A stretch of DNA of 64,000 nt from Allobranchiibius huperziae (GTDB lineage Bacteria > Actinomycetota > Actinomycetes > Actinomycetales > Dermatophilaceae). Location of the stretch: NCBI RefSeq assembly GCF_013410455.1, contig NZ_JACCFW010000001.1:1256929-1320928 (forward strand), written 5' to 3'. Shown here in pieces: positions 48,519 through 57,762 of the stretch. The position numbers were made by a program, and so were the translations under genes. Under the pieces are notes generated by a model. It saw only the letters and a program-made list of their open reading frames with translations, did no database searches and was not told where the DNA came from. Numbering within the stretch: the first letter of the stretch is position 1; every line of letters begins with the position of its first letter.

Positions 48519-48800
48519 ATGTGCCGCAACATCCGCCCTCTCAACAACTTCGCTCCACCTGCCACCGACGACGAAGTCCATGCCGCAGCCGTGCAGTACG
48601 TGCGCAAGATCGCGGGCACGACCAAGCCGTCCGCCGCCAACCAGGAGGCGTTCGATCGCGCCGTACGACGGGTCACCGAGGCCAGCCGTGAGCTGATCGA
48701 CTCCCTCGTCACGACCGCCCCTCCGAAGAAGCGCGAGGAAGAAGCGGCCAAGGCCCGCGCGCGAGCACAGGTGCGCTACGACTCTGTGGGGACACGTTGA
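48519..48800 (+). CDS. DUF2277 family protein
   Basis: A 93-residue conserved protein with the family opening MCRNIRPLNNFAPPATDDEV and the KPSAANQEAFDRAV segment. The middle is a helical bundle, ending with a charged KKREEEAAKARARA tail. The family is widespread in actinobacteria and has no assigned function. The stop overlaps the TTG start of the next gene. Confidence 0.85.
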   Translation: MCRNIRPLNNFAPPATDDEVHAAAVQYVRKIAGTTKPSAANQEAFDRAVRRVTEASRELIDSLVTTAPPKKREEEAAKARARAQVRYDSVGTR

Positions 48801-49219
48801 GCGACAACGACATCCGCATCCAACCGCTGGACCGGGCGGCGCATCGCGCTCTGACGGGATGGATCGCTGACGCCGAGCGGGCCGGTATCGACATCGATGA
48901 CGCGTCCTCGATGGAGAAGGCCTACGAGGACTACTTCACCTCGGTGCAGGAGACCCCGGCTGCGGAGCGCACGGACCCCACCCAGGTGCTCACGATGATC
49001 GGCATCGCGATGGGTGAGCACGTGCAGCGGCGGACCGAGGTGTCCTGGCGCGTGGCGACCGACGCGGACGGTCCCGACCTGGCCCTGGTCGGCGCCGACG
49101 AGACCGGGGTCTTCTTCCCGGTCGACCCCGTGGCCGACAACTGGAACGCGGGGCAGCGCGGATGGCTCGCGGAGTTCACCGAGCAGGTGGTCGCTTCCCT
49201 GGGCGCCCCGCCCGCATGA
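48797..49219 (+). CDS. DUF3806-like protein
   Basis: A 140-residue cytoplasmic protein. Helical N-terminal half followed by VSWRVATDADGPDLALVG and VFFPVDPVADNW, which resembles DUF3806. The start is a TTG that overlaps the DUF2277 stop (TTGA), and the stop overlaps dgt (ATGA), so three genes are translationally linked. Function unknown. Confidence 0.65.
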   Translation: MSDNDIRIQPLDRAAHRALTGWIADAERAGIDIDDASSMEKAYEDYFTSVQETPAAERTDPTQVLTMIGIAMGEHVQRRTEVSWRVATDADGPDLALVGADETGVFFPVDPVADNWNAGQRGWLAEFTEQVVASLGAPPA

Positions 49220-50484
49220 GCGGATCCGTCGGCGCCGATCTCGAGTCCACCCACGCGCCGGGTTACACCTCTGCCGACACCGAGCGCTTCCTGCGCGAGG
49301 ACCCCGCCCTCAAGCGTGCCGACCGCGACGACTTCGCCCGTGACCGGGGCCGCGTGCTGCACTCCGGTGCGCTGCGCCGGCTTGCGACCAAGACGCAGGT
49401 CCTGCCGCCCGACACCGACGAGCTGATCCGCAACCGCCTCACGCACTCCCTGGAGGTCGCGCAGATCGGCCGGGAGTTCGGCGCCGACCTGGGATGCAAC
49501 GCCGACGTGGTCGACATGGCGTGCCTGGCGCACGACCTGGGACACCCGCCGTTCGGCCACAACGGCGAGAACGCGCTGGCCCGCATCGCGCAGGACGCCG
49601 GCGGCTTCGAGGGCAACGCCCAGACCTTCCGGGTGCTCACCCGCCTGGAGGCCAAGCGCGCGCGGGACGACGGACGGTCGGTGGGCCTCAATCTCACGCG
49701 CGCGTGCCTGGACGCTGCGACCAAGTATCCCTGGCGGCGCGGCGAAAGCTCCTTCGAGACAACGAAGTTCGGCTGTTACGCGGATGATGCGGAGATCTTC
49801 GACTGGGTCCGCGCCGGAGCCCCGACGGGCGAGCCGTGCCTCGAGGCGCAGGTCATGGACTGGGCTGACGACGTGGCCTACTCGGTGCACGACGTGGAGG
49901 ATGGCATCACCTCCGGGCTGGTGCCGCTGCACGCGCTCTGGTCGAGCGAGGAACGCTCTGCCCTGGCGCAGCTCGCGCAGTCGACGTACGCGCCGCAGCT
50001 GGACGTCGACCTGCTCGCCGCCTCGCTGGCCGACCTGGTCGGCAGCGGGGTCATACCCCGCTCACACGATCGTTCGCGCGCCGACGTCGCCGCGCTGAAG
50101 GACATGACCAGCCGGCTGATCGGTCACTTCGTCAGCGCCGCGACCGGTGCCACGCGCGACCGGTACGGCGTGGGTCCGGCGACCCGGTACGCCGCCCGGG
50201 TGGTCATTCCGCAGACGGTGCTGGCCGAGTGCGTCATGCTCAAGGCGATCAACGCTCGGTTCGTACGGCTCACCGAGACCCGGGTGCGGCTGCTGGCCAT
50301 GCAGCAGGAGGTCATCGCCCAACTCGCCGATGCCTACCTGCAGGACCCGACGCGGCTCGATCCGCTCTTCGCCGAGGATCTGCGACGGGCCGACGACGAC
50401 GACGCGCGGTTGCGGGTCGTGATCGATCAAGTCGCGTCCCTGACCGACCCGCGCGCCCTCGAATTGGCCAGACTGTGGTCATGA
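49216..50484 (+). CDS. dgt: Deoxyguanosinetriphosphate triphosphohydrolase-like protein
   Basis: A 422-residue HD-domain dNTPase. The metal-binding residues are visible in RLTHSLEVAQ (H), ACLAHDLGHPPFGHNGE (HD and H) and DWADDVAYSVHD (D). RRLATKTQV near the N-terminus is typical. It hydrolyses dNTPs to nucleosides and triphosphate, affecting dNTP pools for replication. The dgt-dnaG neighbourhood is usual in actinobacteria. Confidence 0.94.
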   Translation: MSGSVGADLESTHAPGYTSADTERFLREDPALKRADRDDFARDRGRVLHSGALRRLATKTQVLPPDTDELIRNRLTHSLEVAQIGREFGADLGCNADVVDMACLAHDLGHPPFGHNGENALARIAQDAGGFEGNAQTFRVLTRLEAKRARDDGRSVGLNLTRACLDAATKYPWRRGESSFETTKFGCYADDAEIFDWVRAGAPTGEPCLEAQVMDWADDVAYSVHDVEDGITSGLVPLHALWSSEERSALAQLAQSTYAPQLDVDLLAASLADLVGSGVIPRSHDRSRADVAALKDMTSRLIGHFVSAATGATRDRYGVGPATRYAARVVIPQTVLAECVMLKAINARFVRLTETRVRLLAMQQEVIAQLADAYLQDPTRLDPLFAEDLRRADDDDARLRVVIDQVASLTDPRALELARLWS

Positions 50485-51512
50485 TCCCGTTCCCGGCGCT
50501 GCAGCGCCCCGTGGTCGCGGCCCCCATGGCCGGCGGTCCGTCCACTCCGGAGTTGGTTGCGGCCGTGTGTGCAGCTGGGGGCACCGGCTTCCTCGCGGCC
50601 GGATACCGCTCGCCGGAGGACGTGACGCGCCAGATCGAACGCACCCGCGAGCTCACCGACCGCCCGTTCGGGGTCAACGTCTTCGTCCCGGCGCCGCCCG
50701 ACGAGCAACCGGGCTCATCCGCGCAGCAGGCCGTGCTGCGGTACGGCGACCGCCTCGCGCCGCTTGCACGACAGCTGCAGGTCGAGTTGCCGCGCGTCGA
50801 CTGGGCCGACGACGACGCCTACGAGGACAAGATCACCGCACTCGTGCAGGCGCGAGTGCCCCTGGCGTCGTTCACCTTCGGAGTCCCGGACGGTGAGGTC
50901 GTCGAGCGGTTGCACGGCGTGGGCAGCTGCGTGGTGGTCACCGTGACCGATCCCGACGAAGCGACCCGCGCCGCGCGAGGAGGCGCCGACGCCTTGGTCG
51001 TGCAGGGATATGCAGCCGGCGGCCACCGCGGCACCCACGCGGTCCAGACCATCCCCTTCGACCGGGAATGGGCCGAGATCCTCCGCGAGACGCGCACCGT
51101 CACCAGCCTCCCGGTGCTCGTCGCCGGGGGAGTGATGGGCAACCGGGAGGCTCGGCTCGCGCTCGACGCCGGCGCGATCGGCGTGCAGTGCGGCACGGCG
51201 TTCCTGCTCACCGACGAAGCGGGCACCAGCGCGGCCCATCGGGCGGGGCTGACCGAGCCCTCGCTGGACCAGTCGGTCGTGACCCGCGCCTTCAGCGGCC
51301 GACCGGCGCGCGGCCTGCGAAACGAGTTCGTGGACCGCTACGGCGATGCCGCACCCGCCGTCTATCCGGGGGTGAATCAGCTGACCGCGCCACTGCGAGC
51401 TGCGGCTGCCCGACTGGAGGACCCGCAAGGGGTGGCCCTGTGGGCGGGCAGCGGATGGGCATCAGCCCGCACCGGGCCTGCCGTGGACGTCGTCGCCCGC
51501 ATCGCCGGCTGA
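50481..51512 (+). CDS. Nitronate monooxygenase family protein
   Basis: A 343-residue FMN enzyme of the 2-nitropropane dioxygenase fold. PVVAAPMAGGPSTPELVAAV binds FMN at the N-terminus, and VVQGYAAGGHRG carries the catalytic His. VLVAGGVMGNREARLALDAGA and VQCGTAFLLTDEAG complete the phosphate-binding part. It detoxifies nitronates such as propionate 3-nitronate; the enoyl reductase FabK is related but has a different active site. It overlaps dgt by 4 nt. Confidence 0.87.
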   Translation: MIPFPALQRPVVAAPMAGGPSTPELVAAVCAAGGTGFLAAGYRSPEDVTRQIERTRELTDRPFGVNVFVPAPPDEQPGSSAQQAVLRYGDRLAPLARQLQVELPRVDWADDDAYEDKITALVQARVPLASFTFGVPDGEVVERLHGVGSCVVVTVTDPDEATRAARGGADALVVQGYAAGGHRGTHAVQTIPFDREWAEILRETRTVTSLPVLVAGGVMGNREARLALDAGAIGVQCGTAFLLTDEAGTSAAHRAGLTEPSLDQSVVTRAFSGRPARGLRNEFVDRYGDAAPAVYPGVNQLTAPLRAAAARLEDPQGVALWAGSGWASARTGPAVDVVARIAG

Positions 51513-51625
51513 CCGGTGGGTCCAGGCTGCTCACGGCGGCGCGAGGTCCCCTGTGGACGAGCGCACCGGTGCGCGAGGCGCACCCGTAGAATCACCGCGA
51601 CGACGAGGCGCACGAGAGGTAGCTG

Positions 51626-53530
51626 GTGGCGGGGCTGATCAAGGCGGAGGACGTCACCCTCGTCAAGGAGCGTTCCTCGCTCGAGGACGTGGTGCGCGAG
51701 CACGTGACATTGAAGTCCGCCGGACCGCGCTCCCTGAAGGGCCTGTGCCCCTTCCACGACGAGAAGACGCCCTCGTTCACCGTCAGCCCGGACAACGGCA
51801 CCTACCACTGCTTCGGGTGCGACAAGGGCGGCGACGTCATCTCCTTCATGATGGAGGTGGAGCACCTCACCTTCTCCGAGACCGTGGAGCGGCTTGCCGG
51901 TCGCGCCGGGATCGAGCTGCACTACGAGGACGGCGCCCGCCCGCGCGAGGAGGGGGCAGGTCGGCGTACCCGGCTCGTCGAAGCACATCGCGTCGCCAGC
52001 GAGTTCTACGCAGAGGCGCTCATCTCCGCGCCCGACGCGCGCACCGCGCGCGACTTCCTGCGCGAGCGCGGATTCAACCGGTCGGTGGCCGAGCACTTCG
52101 GGCTGGGCTTCGCTCCCCGTGGCGGTGAAGTGCTAGCACAACACCTGCGGGACAAGGGTTTTCGCGATGACGAGGTCGTCCTGGCGGGTCTGGTAGGTCG
52201 GGGCCGTGGGCTCTACGACCGATTCCGCGGGCGGCTGGTCTGGCCGATCCACGACATCACCGGCGACCCGGTGGGCTTCGGCGCGCGGCGCATCTTCGAC
52301 GATGACCGCATCGAGGCGAAGTACCTCAATACCGCCGAGACGCCGATCTACAAGAAGACCCAGGTGCTCTACGGGCTCGACCTGGCCAAGAAGGCGATCG
52401 CCCGCGACCGCAAGGCCGTGATCGTCGAGGGCTACACCGACGTGATGGCTGCTCACCTGGCCGGTGTCGAGCAGGCCGTCGCCACCTGCGGCACAGCGTT
52501 CGGCGCCGATCACGTGCGCACGCTGCGCCGACTGCTGCGCGACGCACCCGATCAGCAGCCGGCCAAGGTGATCTACACCTTCGACGGTGACGCCGCCGGG
52601 CAGAAGGCCGCGATGCGCGCCTTCGAACTCGACGGGCAGTGGGACGCACGCTCGTTCGTGGCGGTCGCCGCCGACGGGCAGGATCCGTGCGAGCTGCGGT
52701 TGTCCGGCGGGGACGGCGCCGTGCGTGCGCTCGTTGACGACGCGACACCGATGTTCGAGTTCGCAGTGCGTACGACGCTGCGGCGCTTCGACCTGGACTC
52801 GCCGGAGGGACGCGTGCTGGGCGCGCGCGCCATCGCACCGATCATCGCCGCGGTGCGCGACCAGGCGATGCGGGCCGAGTACCTGCGGACGGCGCCCGGC
52901 TGGGTCGGCCTGTCCGAGGACCATCTGCGTGCCGAGGTCACCCGCGCGGGCAGCGGTGCGGGGCGCACGGGCAGCCCCCAGGACCGCCGGCGCACGCCGG
53001 ACGGCGACGACGCTCCCCACGACGACGCACCACCGGCCGATCCCAGCATGCCGGCCCCCGATGATCGCGACCCGATCGTGCGTGCCGAGTCCCAGCTGCT
53101 GGAGTGCCTCCTGCAGTTCCCCGCGAGCGTGCCGGCGCGGGAGCTGGCCGCCGTGCGCGACACCGACTTCACCGCGCCCGCCCACCGATCGCTCTTCGCG
53201 GCGGTGATGGCAGCCGGTCCGCCGGGGGAGCGGACGCCGGCCGCGTGGCTGGACGACGTACGCGGGAACGCACCGCAGGTGGTGCACCAGCTGCTCTTCC
53301 GGTACGCCGTCGCGACGCTGCCGACCCGGCTCGACCCGGTCACGGGCGCACCGCAGCAGCGGTACGCGCGCTCGCTGCTCGTCCGGGTGCGCGAGGTCGC
53401 CCTGCAGGGCGACATCAACACGGCGATGAGCGAGTTGCGCCGATCCGATCCGGCATCGTCCCGCGAGGTCGCGCAGCGGCTCACCCAGTTGCAGAAGGAC
53501 CTCACGCTGTTGCGCGCGAGCCTGGACTGA
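51626..53530 (+). CDS. dnaG: DNA primase
   Basis: A 634-residue primase. The CHC2 zinc finger is in CPFHDEKTPSFTV and YHCFGCDKGGDV. The TOPRIM core has VIVEGYTDVMAAHLAGV and IYTFDGDAAGQKAA, with the acidic metal ligands. A charged linker and the DnaB-interacting C-terminal domain follow from about residue 470. The start is GTG with GAGAGG 7 nt upstream. Confidence 0.96.
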   Translation: MAGLIKAEDVTLVKERSSLEDVVREHVTLKSAGPRSLKGLCPFHDEKTPSFTVSPDNGTYHCFGCDKGGDVISFMMEVEHLTFSETVERLAGRAGIELHYEDGARPREEGAGRRTRLVEAHRVASEFYAEALISAPDARTARDFLRERGFNRSVAEHFGLGFAPRGGEVLAQHLRDKGFRDDEVVLAGLVGRGRGLYDRFRGRLVWPIHDITGDPVGFGARRIFDDDRIEAKYLNTAETPIYKKTQVLYGLDLAKKAIARDRKAVIVEGYTDVMAAHLAGVEQAVATCGTAFGADHVRTLRRLLRDAPDQQPAKVIYTFDGDAAGQKAAMRAFELDGQWDARSFVAVAADGQDPCELRLSGGDGAVRALVDDATPMFEFAVRTTLRRFDLDSPEGRVLGARAIAPIIAAVRDQAMRAEYLRTAPGWVGLSEDHLRAEVTRAGSGAGRTGSPQDRRRTPDGDDAPHDDAPPADPSMPAPDDRDPIVRAESQLLECLLQFPASVPARELAAVRDTDFTAPAHRSLFAAVMAAGPPGERTPAAWLDDVRGNAPQVVHQLLFRYAVATLPTRLDPVTGAPQQRYARSLLVRVREVALQGDINTAMSELRRSDPASSREVAQRLTQLQKDLTLLRASLD

Positions 53531-53645
53531 CCTCTTTCCTGCACACAGGGTTTGCACGAGCCCGGCCGTGCGTGCACAGTCAGGGCAGGACATTCCCCGA
53601 CGGCAACGACCGCCGGGTTCACCGCAGGGACAAGGAGCCACACCC

Positions 53646-53918
53646 ATGATCGGAACAGTGATCGGCGCGATCGTCGTCGGATTCATCGTCGGCGCGCTCG
53701 CACGACTGGTGATGCCGGGTAAGCAGAACCTCGGCTGCATCATGACCACGATCCTCGGCATCCTCGGCTCGGCCATCGGGTCGTGGGTCTGCTACCGCCT
53801 GGGCTACGACAACAACAACGGTGGCTTCAAGATCATCCCGTTCCTGGTCGGTATCGTGGTCGCGGTCATCCTGATCGCGATCTACCTGGGCGCCACCGGT
53901 CGCAGGATCCGGTCCTGA
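53646..53918 (+). CDS. GlsB/YeaQ/YmgE family membrane protein
   Basis: A 90-residue membrane protein of the transglycosylase-associated/stress-response family. Three hydrophobic segments, with the family core VGALARLVMPG and NLGCIMTTILGILGSAIGSW. AAGGAG lies 8 nt before the ATG. Such genes are often under general stress control; I see no clear SigB promoter upstream. Confidence 0.88.
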   Translation: MIGTVIGAIVVGFIVGALARLVMPGKQNLGCIMTTILGILGSAIGSWVCYRLGYDNNNGGFKIIPFLVGIVVAVILIAIYLGATGRRIRS

Positions 53919-53921
53919 CCG

Positions 53922-54455
53922 GTGTTCGGATCGGGTGAACGCCTGGGCCCACGACGCGGCCCGAAGTTGCCCGACGACGTACGGGACGCGCTCGACCTCG
54001 CACGGGGCGAGCGCGTCCTCACCTTCGCCCGGGACGACAACACCGGTGCGCAGGTGGTCGCCACGACGTACCGGTTCGTGGTCGCGACTGCGGACACCGT
54101 TGTGATGCAACGCGACTGGTACGACGTCGACGCCGGTCAGTGGGACCCGGACACCTGGACGCTGACCGTCACCTGGGTCGACGGCCGGCACGCCGGCCAG
54201 TACACCTTCCGCGGGCAGGACACCCGCCTGCCGGAGACCTTCCACGAGCGGGTGCAGGCGAGCGTCGTGCTGGCGTCGCCATTGGACCTGCCAGGCCCGC
54301 GCCGGTCCGGGCGGGTCGTCATCCGCAAGGATCTGCGCGACGGCCGGCTCTTCGAGCAGACGGTGCTCGGTCGCCAGACTCCCGCCGACGACCCGGCAGT
54401 GCTCGCACGGATCGACCAGCTGACCGCGCAACTGCGCGATCAGGTCGGTCTCTGA
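53922..54455 (+). CDS. Conserved hypothetical protein (PH-like, actinobacterial)
   Basis: A 177-residue soluble protein. FARDDNTGAQVVATTYRFVVAT, with the following WYDVDAGQWDPDTWTLTV, reads as the beta strands of a small PH-like domain; the C-terminal half is helical (ARIDQLTAQLRDQV). I do not recognise a named family. It starts with GTG 3 nt after the GlsB-like gene and is the last gene before tRNA-Asn. Confidence 0.65.
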   Translation: MFGSGERLGPRRGPKLPDDVRDALDLARGERVLTFARDDNTGAQVVATTYRFVVATADTVVMQRDWYDVDAGQWDPDTWTLTVTWVDGRHAGQYTFRGQDTRLPETFHERVQASVVLASPLDLPGPRRSGRVVIRKDLRDGRLFEQTVLGRQTPADDPAVLARIDQLTAQLRDQVGL

Positions 54456-54552
54456 CGCACGCTCTCATCGGCCCGGCGCAGCTCACCGGCGCGCTGCTTT
54501 TGTGTGCGCCGCCCGGCGTTGCTAAAGTTCACCTCGCGCCGAAGGGCGTCGG

Positions 54553-54625
54553 TCCCCTGTAGCTCAATTGGCAGAGCATTCGGCTGTTAACCGGAGGGTT
54601 GTTGGTTCGAGTCCAACCGGGGGAG
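54553..54625 (+). tRNA. tRNA-Asn (GTT)
   Basis: A 73-nt cloverleaf. The acceptor arms TCCCCTG and CGGGGGA pair, with discriminator G. The anticodon stem TTCGG/CCGGA encloses loop CTGTTAA with anticodon GTT at 54586-54588, and the T arm is GTTGG-TTCGAGT-CCAAC. CCA is not encoded. A strong terminator follows 9 nt later. Confidence 0.97.
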
Positions 54626-54634
54626 CTGGTACGT

Positions 54635-54672
54635 AAGGCCCCTGAACTGCGAAAACGCAGTTCAGGGGCCTT
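54635..54672 (+). terminator. Rho-independent terminator of tRNA-Asn
   Basis: A perfect 17-bp stem, AAGGCCCCTGAACTGCG with its complement, around an AAAA loop, followed by ATTCATT. A nearly identical hairpin recurs at 61126-61165. Confidence 0.9.
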
Positions 54673-55085
54673 ATTCATTCTCGTTCGCATCGGCCATGCA
54701 TCGGTGAGGTTCCGGAGGCGCGGTCGCTTCGTGGGACTGACGCATCGACCGAACGTGGGCCCGCGGCGGACCGAGCCGGCCCACTGTGCGGTGCCGTCAA
54801 TCCAAACTCGGGCTGGCCAGGTGTGGTCTCCGGCGAGAGTCATGCCTACTAGCGGGAGTCCGGTCAGCTGCCATTTGGCCGCGCGCGGGTGGCTGTGGAG
54901 CAGTGTTGCCCCGTGCCCGGCGCGTGCTGCTCTGTGGCGACGCGGAGCACGTATGCGCCGGTGATCGTGGCGTTGCCGTGCACCTGCCGTTCCCCGTCGC
55001 GCGGCAGTTCCACCGCCGCAAGGATTCGGGTGGTCCTTTGGGATCCTGTCCCAAGGAGACCCTCGCGTCCATGACACAGCCCAGG
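54673..55085. other. No recognisable gene
   Basis: Frames are open on both strands because of high GC, but none shows a known domain, a plausible start or a ribosome-binding site. It may be decayed coding sequence of the island. Confidence 0.6.
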
Positions 55086-55520
55086 GGCTCCATGCGAAAT
55101 CGGGTATGGCGAGGATCAGGACTGCCTCGACCATGGCATTGGAGTGACGGGCACGGTCCTGTACGGCCTCGTCGCACCCGGCCAGCGGGCACCGCAGCCG
55201 CCCCTGCCGGTTGAGGGCTTCCGCGTCCCAGCACCCACCGACGATCGGGACCTCGAGGGTTACCGGGTCCTGGACCAGATCAAGGCCGCGATAGAGAGTG
55301 GCGGCCACAAGCTGGTCAATCTCAGCCTCGGCCCCGAGGTCGCAGTGGAGGACCACCTCGAACCGAACCGATGGACCAGTGAGCTCGATCAGCTCGCCTG
55401 GGAGAACGAACCCTGCAGGTGCAACATCAGCTTGGTTGCGGCATCGCTGAACGACCAGGCCTCGGTCGACGCATCCGGGGGTAGGTGTCCCGGCCGGTCG
55501 CGTTACAACGTCAAGACCCC
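55086..55520 (+). pseudogene. Remnant of an S8 family (subtilisin-like) peptidase
   Basis: The frame beginning after a stop at 55074 reads DHGIGVTGTVLYGLVAPG at 55129, which resembles the His-Gly catalytic region of a subtilase. It continues with YRVLDQIKAAIESGGHKLVN and LSLGPEVAVEDHLEP, the strand after the active site, and with LDQLAWENE. After that the sequence loses similarity (the place where VVAAGN would be expected reads SLVAASLND), and neither the Asp nor the Ser catalytic regions are present. Subtilases of this kind are found in phage-defence loci, but no ATPase partner is visible here. No start codon with a ribosome-binding site is evident. Confidence 0.6.
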
Positions 55521-55628
55521 CAGTCGTATCGCGCCGACCTGCAACGGGAACGCGAAGACCGTCTCGACCCCAACGATCAGCGCCCCCTGCCCGAACCCTG
55601 ACCACCGCGCCATCGCGGTAGCTCTGAC

Positions 55629-55820
55629 GTGCGGTTCAAGGACTGGACGGTGATGGCTCGAGGCATGATGCTGCACCTGCGATTCGCCGAGGACCTGACC
55701 CAGCAGCAGATCGGTGTGCGCCTGGGAATCAGCCGGATGCAGGTCTCCCGTCGACTGTCCTCGGTCATTGCCCGGTTGTGCGCCATCTTGACGAACGGCG
55801 CGGCGGAAGCGGCCACGTGA
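55629..55820 (+). pseudogene. Fragment of a SigB/SigF-type sigma factor (region 4)
   Basis: A 63-codon stretch reads MLHLRFAEDLTQQQIGVRLG then ISRMQVSRRLSSVIARL, which is sigma region 4.2 of the SigB/SigF/SigG group, where the usual form is QMQVSRLL. Regions 2 and 3 are absent upstream. It therefore cannot work as a sigma factor by itself. It is another sign of decay in the island. Confidence 0.65.
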
Positions 55821-56325
55821 CGTGAGGCCCCGAGGCACTACTGACCGACCCCGACTACCCGGTGCGCAGCGCCGGTCACGCAGAGACCGGCGCCGATGCA
55901 GCCGCCGAGGGCCACGCGTTCCTCCTGCGCGAGTACGGCTCAGAAGAAGCCCTCGTTGAAGAGATGCGCCCCGGCCGCCCCCAGGTCGGCGACACGAAGC
56001 GCGGAGCCTCGCCCACGGTTCGTGGCCGAAGCTCGTCAGCTGACAAGCCACAGCGAGCCATCAATGGAAGGTCAGGACGCCCGGTCAGGGCAGGGCAGCA
56101 GCCCAGTTCAACCTTGACATCGTGGCTCATCGACACCCTGCTGACCCACTTGGGGAGAGCACTCCATGGCCCCAGTCCACGTCGACCGTCGCCGGTCGAA
56201 AGGGCGCTCACGACCGACCGCTCCGGTGTCGAAACGGCGTCCGCATCACTGCCATCGACGTCAGCGACGTCATCCTCGAGAATGACCTGGACCCGCTGTG
56301 CCACGACCACCGGACTGAAGAGCTA
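55821..56325. other. No recognisable gene
   Basis: An open frame at 55862-56326 (plus) begins AETGADAAAEGHAFLLREYG, which looks like possible coding sequence, but it soon becomes Arg/Ser/Pro-rich and matches no family I know. It probably holds the remains of a gene and the promoter of the SDR gene downstream. Confidence 0.55.
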
Positions 56326-57060
56326 ATGAGTGAAGCGAAGGCGGCCCTGGTGACCGGGGCATCTCACGGAATCGGCGCGGCGATTGCCGTTCGGCTGGCC
56401 GCGGACGGCTTCGGCGTGCTGGTGAACTACCGCAGTGACCGAGCGGCTGCCAACAGCGTTGTTGCCTCGATCATCGACGGCGGGGGACGGGCTACAGCGG
56501 TTCAGGCCGATGTTGGCGATCCGGATCAAGTACGCCGTCTGTTTGATGCCGCGGAACAGTCTTTCGGCCGAGTGGATGTCGTGGTCAGCAATGCGGGGGT
56601 AGGACACACAGCGATGATCGCGGATGTCACCGACGCTGAGTTCGAGACCGTGTTTGCGGTGAACACCCGGGCCACGTTCGCGGCGTTACGCGAGTCAGCT
56701 CGCCGGTTGACCGCAGGCGGCCGAATCATTGTCATTTCTCGCTCTCGTCTGGCGCCGCGCCCAGGCGGGGGCTTATATGCGGCGAGCAAGGCGGCCGGCG
56801 ACCAGCTGGTACGCGCCGCAGCTCACGAGCTCGGCCCGCGCCACATCACCGTCAATAGTGTGCTGCCGGGCGCGACCCGCACGGCCATGTGGACCGACAG
56901 GGCCGATAGCACCGGCGAGGCCCAGAAGACCATCGCCGCGACGGCACTGGGTCGCCTGGGCGAACCCCAAGACATTGCCGATGTGGTTGCCTTCCTTGCA
57001 TCCGACGCCGCTCGGTGGATCACCGGAGAAATGATCGCCGTTGACGGCGGGTTGGCATGA
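56326..57060 (+). CDS. Short-chain dehydrogenase/reductase (SDR)
   Basis: A 244-residue classical SDR. The cofactor motif is TGASHGIGAAIA, with NAGVGHTA following strand 4 (NAG). The active site has Tyr and Lys in YAASKAAG, and Ser in VISRSRLA. VDGGLA closes the protein as usual. The position of Asn-Tyr-Arg-Ser after strand 2 suggests NADPH use. It appears intact and could be functional. A 57-bp hairpin downstream separates it from the convergent SnoaL gene. Confidence 0.9.
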   Translation: MSEAKAALVTGASHGIGAAIAVRLAADGFGVLVNYRSDRAAANSVVASIIDGGGRATAVQADVGDPDQVRRLFDAAEQSFGRVDVVVSNAGVGHTAMIADVTDAEFETVFAVNTRATFAALRESARRLTAGGRIIVISRSRLAPRPGGGLYAASKAAGDQLVRAAAHELGPRHITVNSVLPGATRTAMWTDRADSTGEAQKTIAATALGRLGEPQDIADVVAFLASDAARWITGEMIAVDGGLA

Positions 57061-57164
57061 CGCCACCGACAGGTGCATTGGTTCAACTGGTGGGTGCCAT
57101 CCGAATGGTGTACGTGTGCACCAGAGCACGCCGGGACTTGAGCTACTGGTGAGGATCGGTTCCG

Positions 57165-57221
57165 GACCGCTGACTGATGCTTCCACTTCCACTATGCAAG
57201 TGGTCGCACCAGTCAGCGGTC
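57165..57221. terminator. Bidirectional terminator-like hairpin
   Basis: Perfect 12-bp arms GACCGCTGACTG (57165-57176) and CAGTCAGCGGTC (57210-57221), with an inner CCACTT/AAGTGG pair. It lies between the convergent SDR and SnoaL genes. No T tract is present on either side. Confidence 0.7.
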
Positions 57222-57228
57222 GAGTCGG

Positions 57229-57639
57229 TCAGACCAGGCCGAGCTGGGTCATGATGCCGAGTTCGTCGCTGCTGCCCCATCGTTCGACGAGCTTGCCGTC
57301 GGCGAATTTGCTGATCTGGACTCCGCGTACCTGGAAGGCTTTGCCGGTGGCGTCGTGGCCCTGGAACGGGCCGTTGTGGGTGCCGGTCAGGGTGTAGGCG
57401 AACGCGACCTGGTCGTCGTCGGCGACCAGGGTCTCGACCTCGACATGCAGATCGGGGAACGCGGTCCGCATGTCGGTGAACATCGCCTTGAAGCCCTCGG
57501 GGCCGGTGCCCTGGCCGGGTGCGGGGTCATGGTCGACGGCATCGGGCGCGACGAGCTGGTCGAACGCGTCCAGGTTGCCGGTGTTGACCGCCTCGCCGAA
57601 GGCTTCCTGCGAGGCGATGTTGGTCTTTTTATCGAACAC
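57229..57639 (-). CDS. SnoaL-like/ester cyclase family protein
   Basis: A 136-residue NTF2-fold protein. FGEAVNTGNLDAFDQLVAPD and DHDPAPGQGTGPEGFKAMF are typical of SnoaL-like polyketide cyclase/ester cyclase proteins, with KFADGKLVERWGSSDELG at the end. The start is GTG at 57639 with GGAG 8 nt upstream. Such proteins bind small hydrophobic molecules; no polyketide genes are nearby. It is transcribed in the same direction as the FMN reductase gene upstream of it. Confidence 0.85.
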   Translation of the reverse strand: MFDKKTNIASQEAFGEAVNTGNLDAFDQLVAPDAVDHDPAPGQGTGPEGFKAMFTDMRTAFPDLHVEVETLVADDDQVAFAYTLTGTHNGPFQGHDATGKAFQVRGVQISKFADGKLVERWGSSDELGIMTQLGLV

Positions 57640-57762
57640 GTTGGTGTCTCCTTGATGGTTGGTGTCGTGTAGTTCGAACCGGTCCAGGGCAGCGGATGGG
57701 ATCGCAACCGGATTGGGGTGAAGTGCTGACGAATCCGCGACTCCGCGGGCTAGGCAGGGGTG

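Noticed and set aside
54673-55520. Intact two-gene phage-defence system (ATPase plus subtilase)
   Set aside because: Only a fragment of a subtilase is visible and no ATPase motif occurs in any frame upstream.
54529-55605. Long minus-strand open frame of 358 codons
   Set aside because: It runs antisense through tRNA-Asn and its terminator and has no recognised domain; the plus strand of the same region holds the subtilase remnant.
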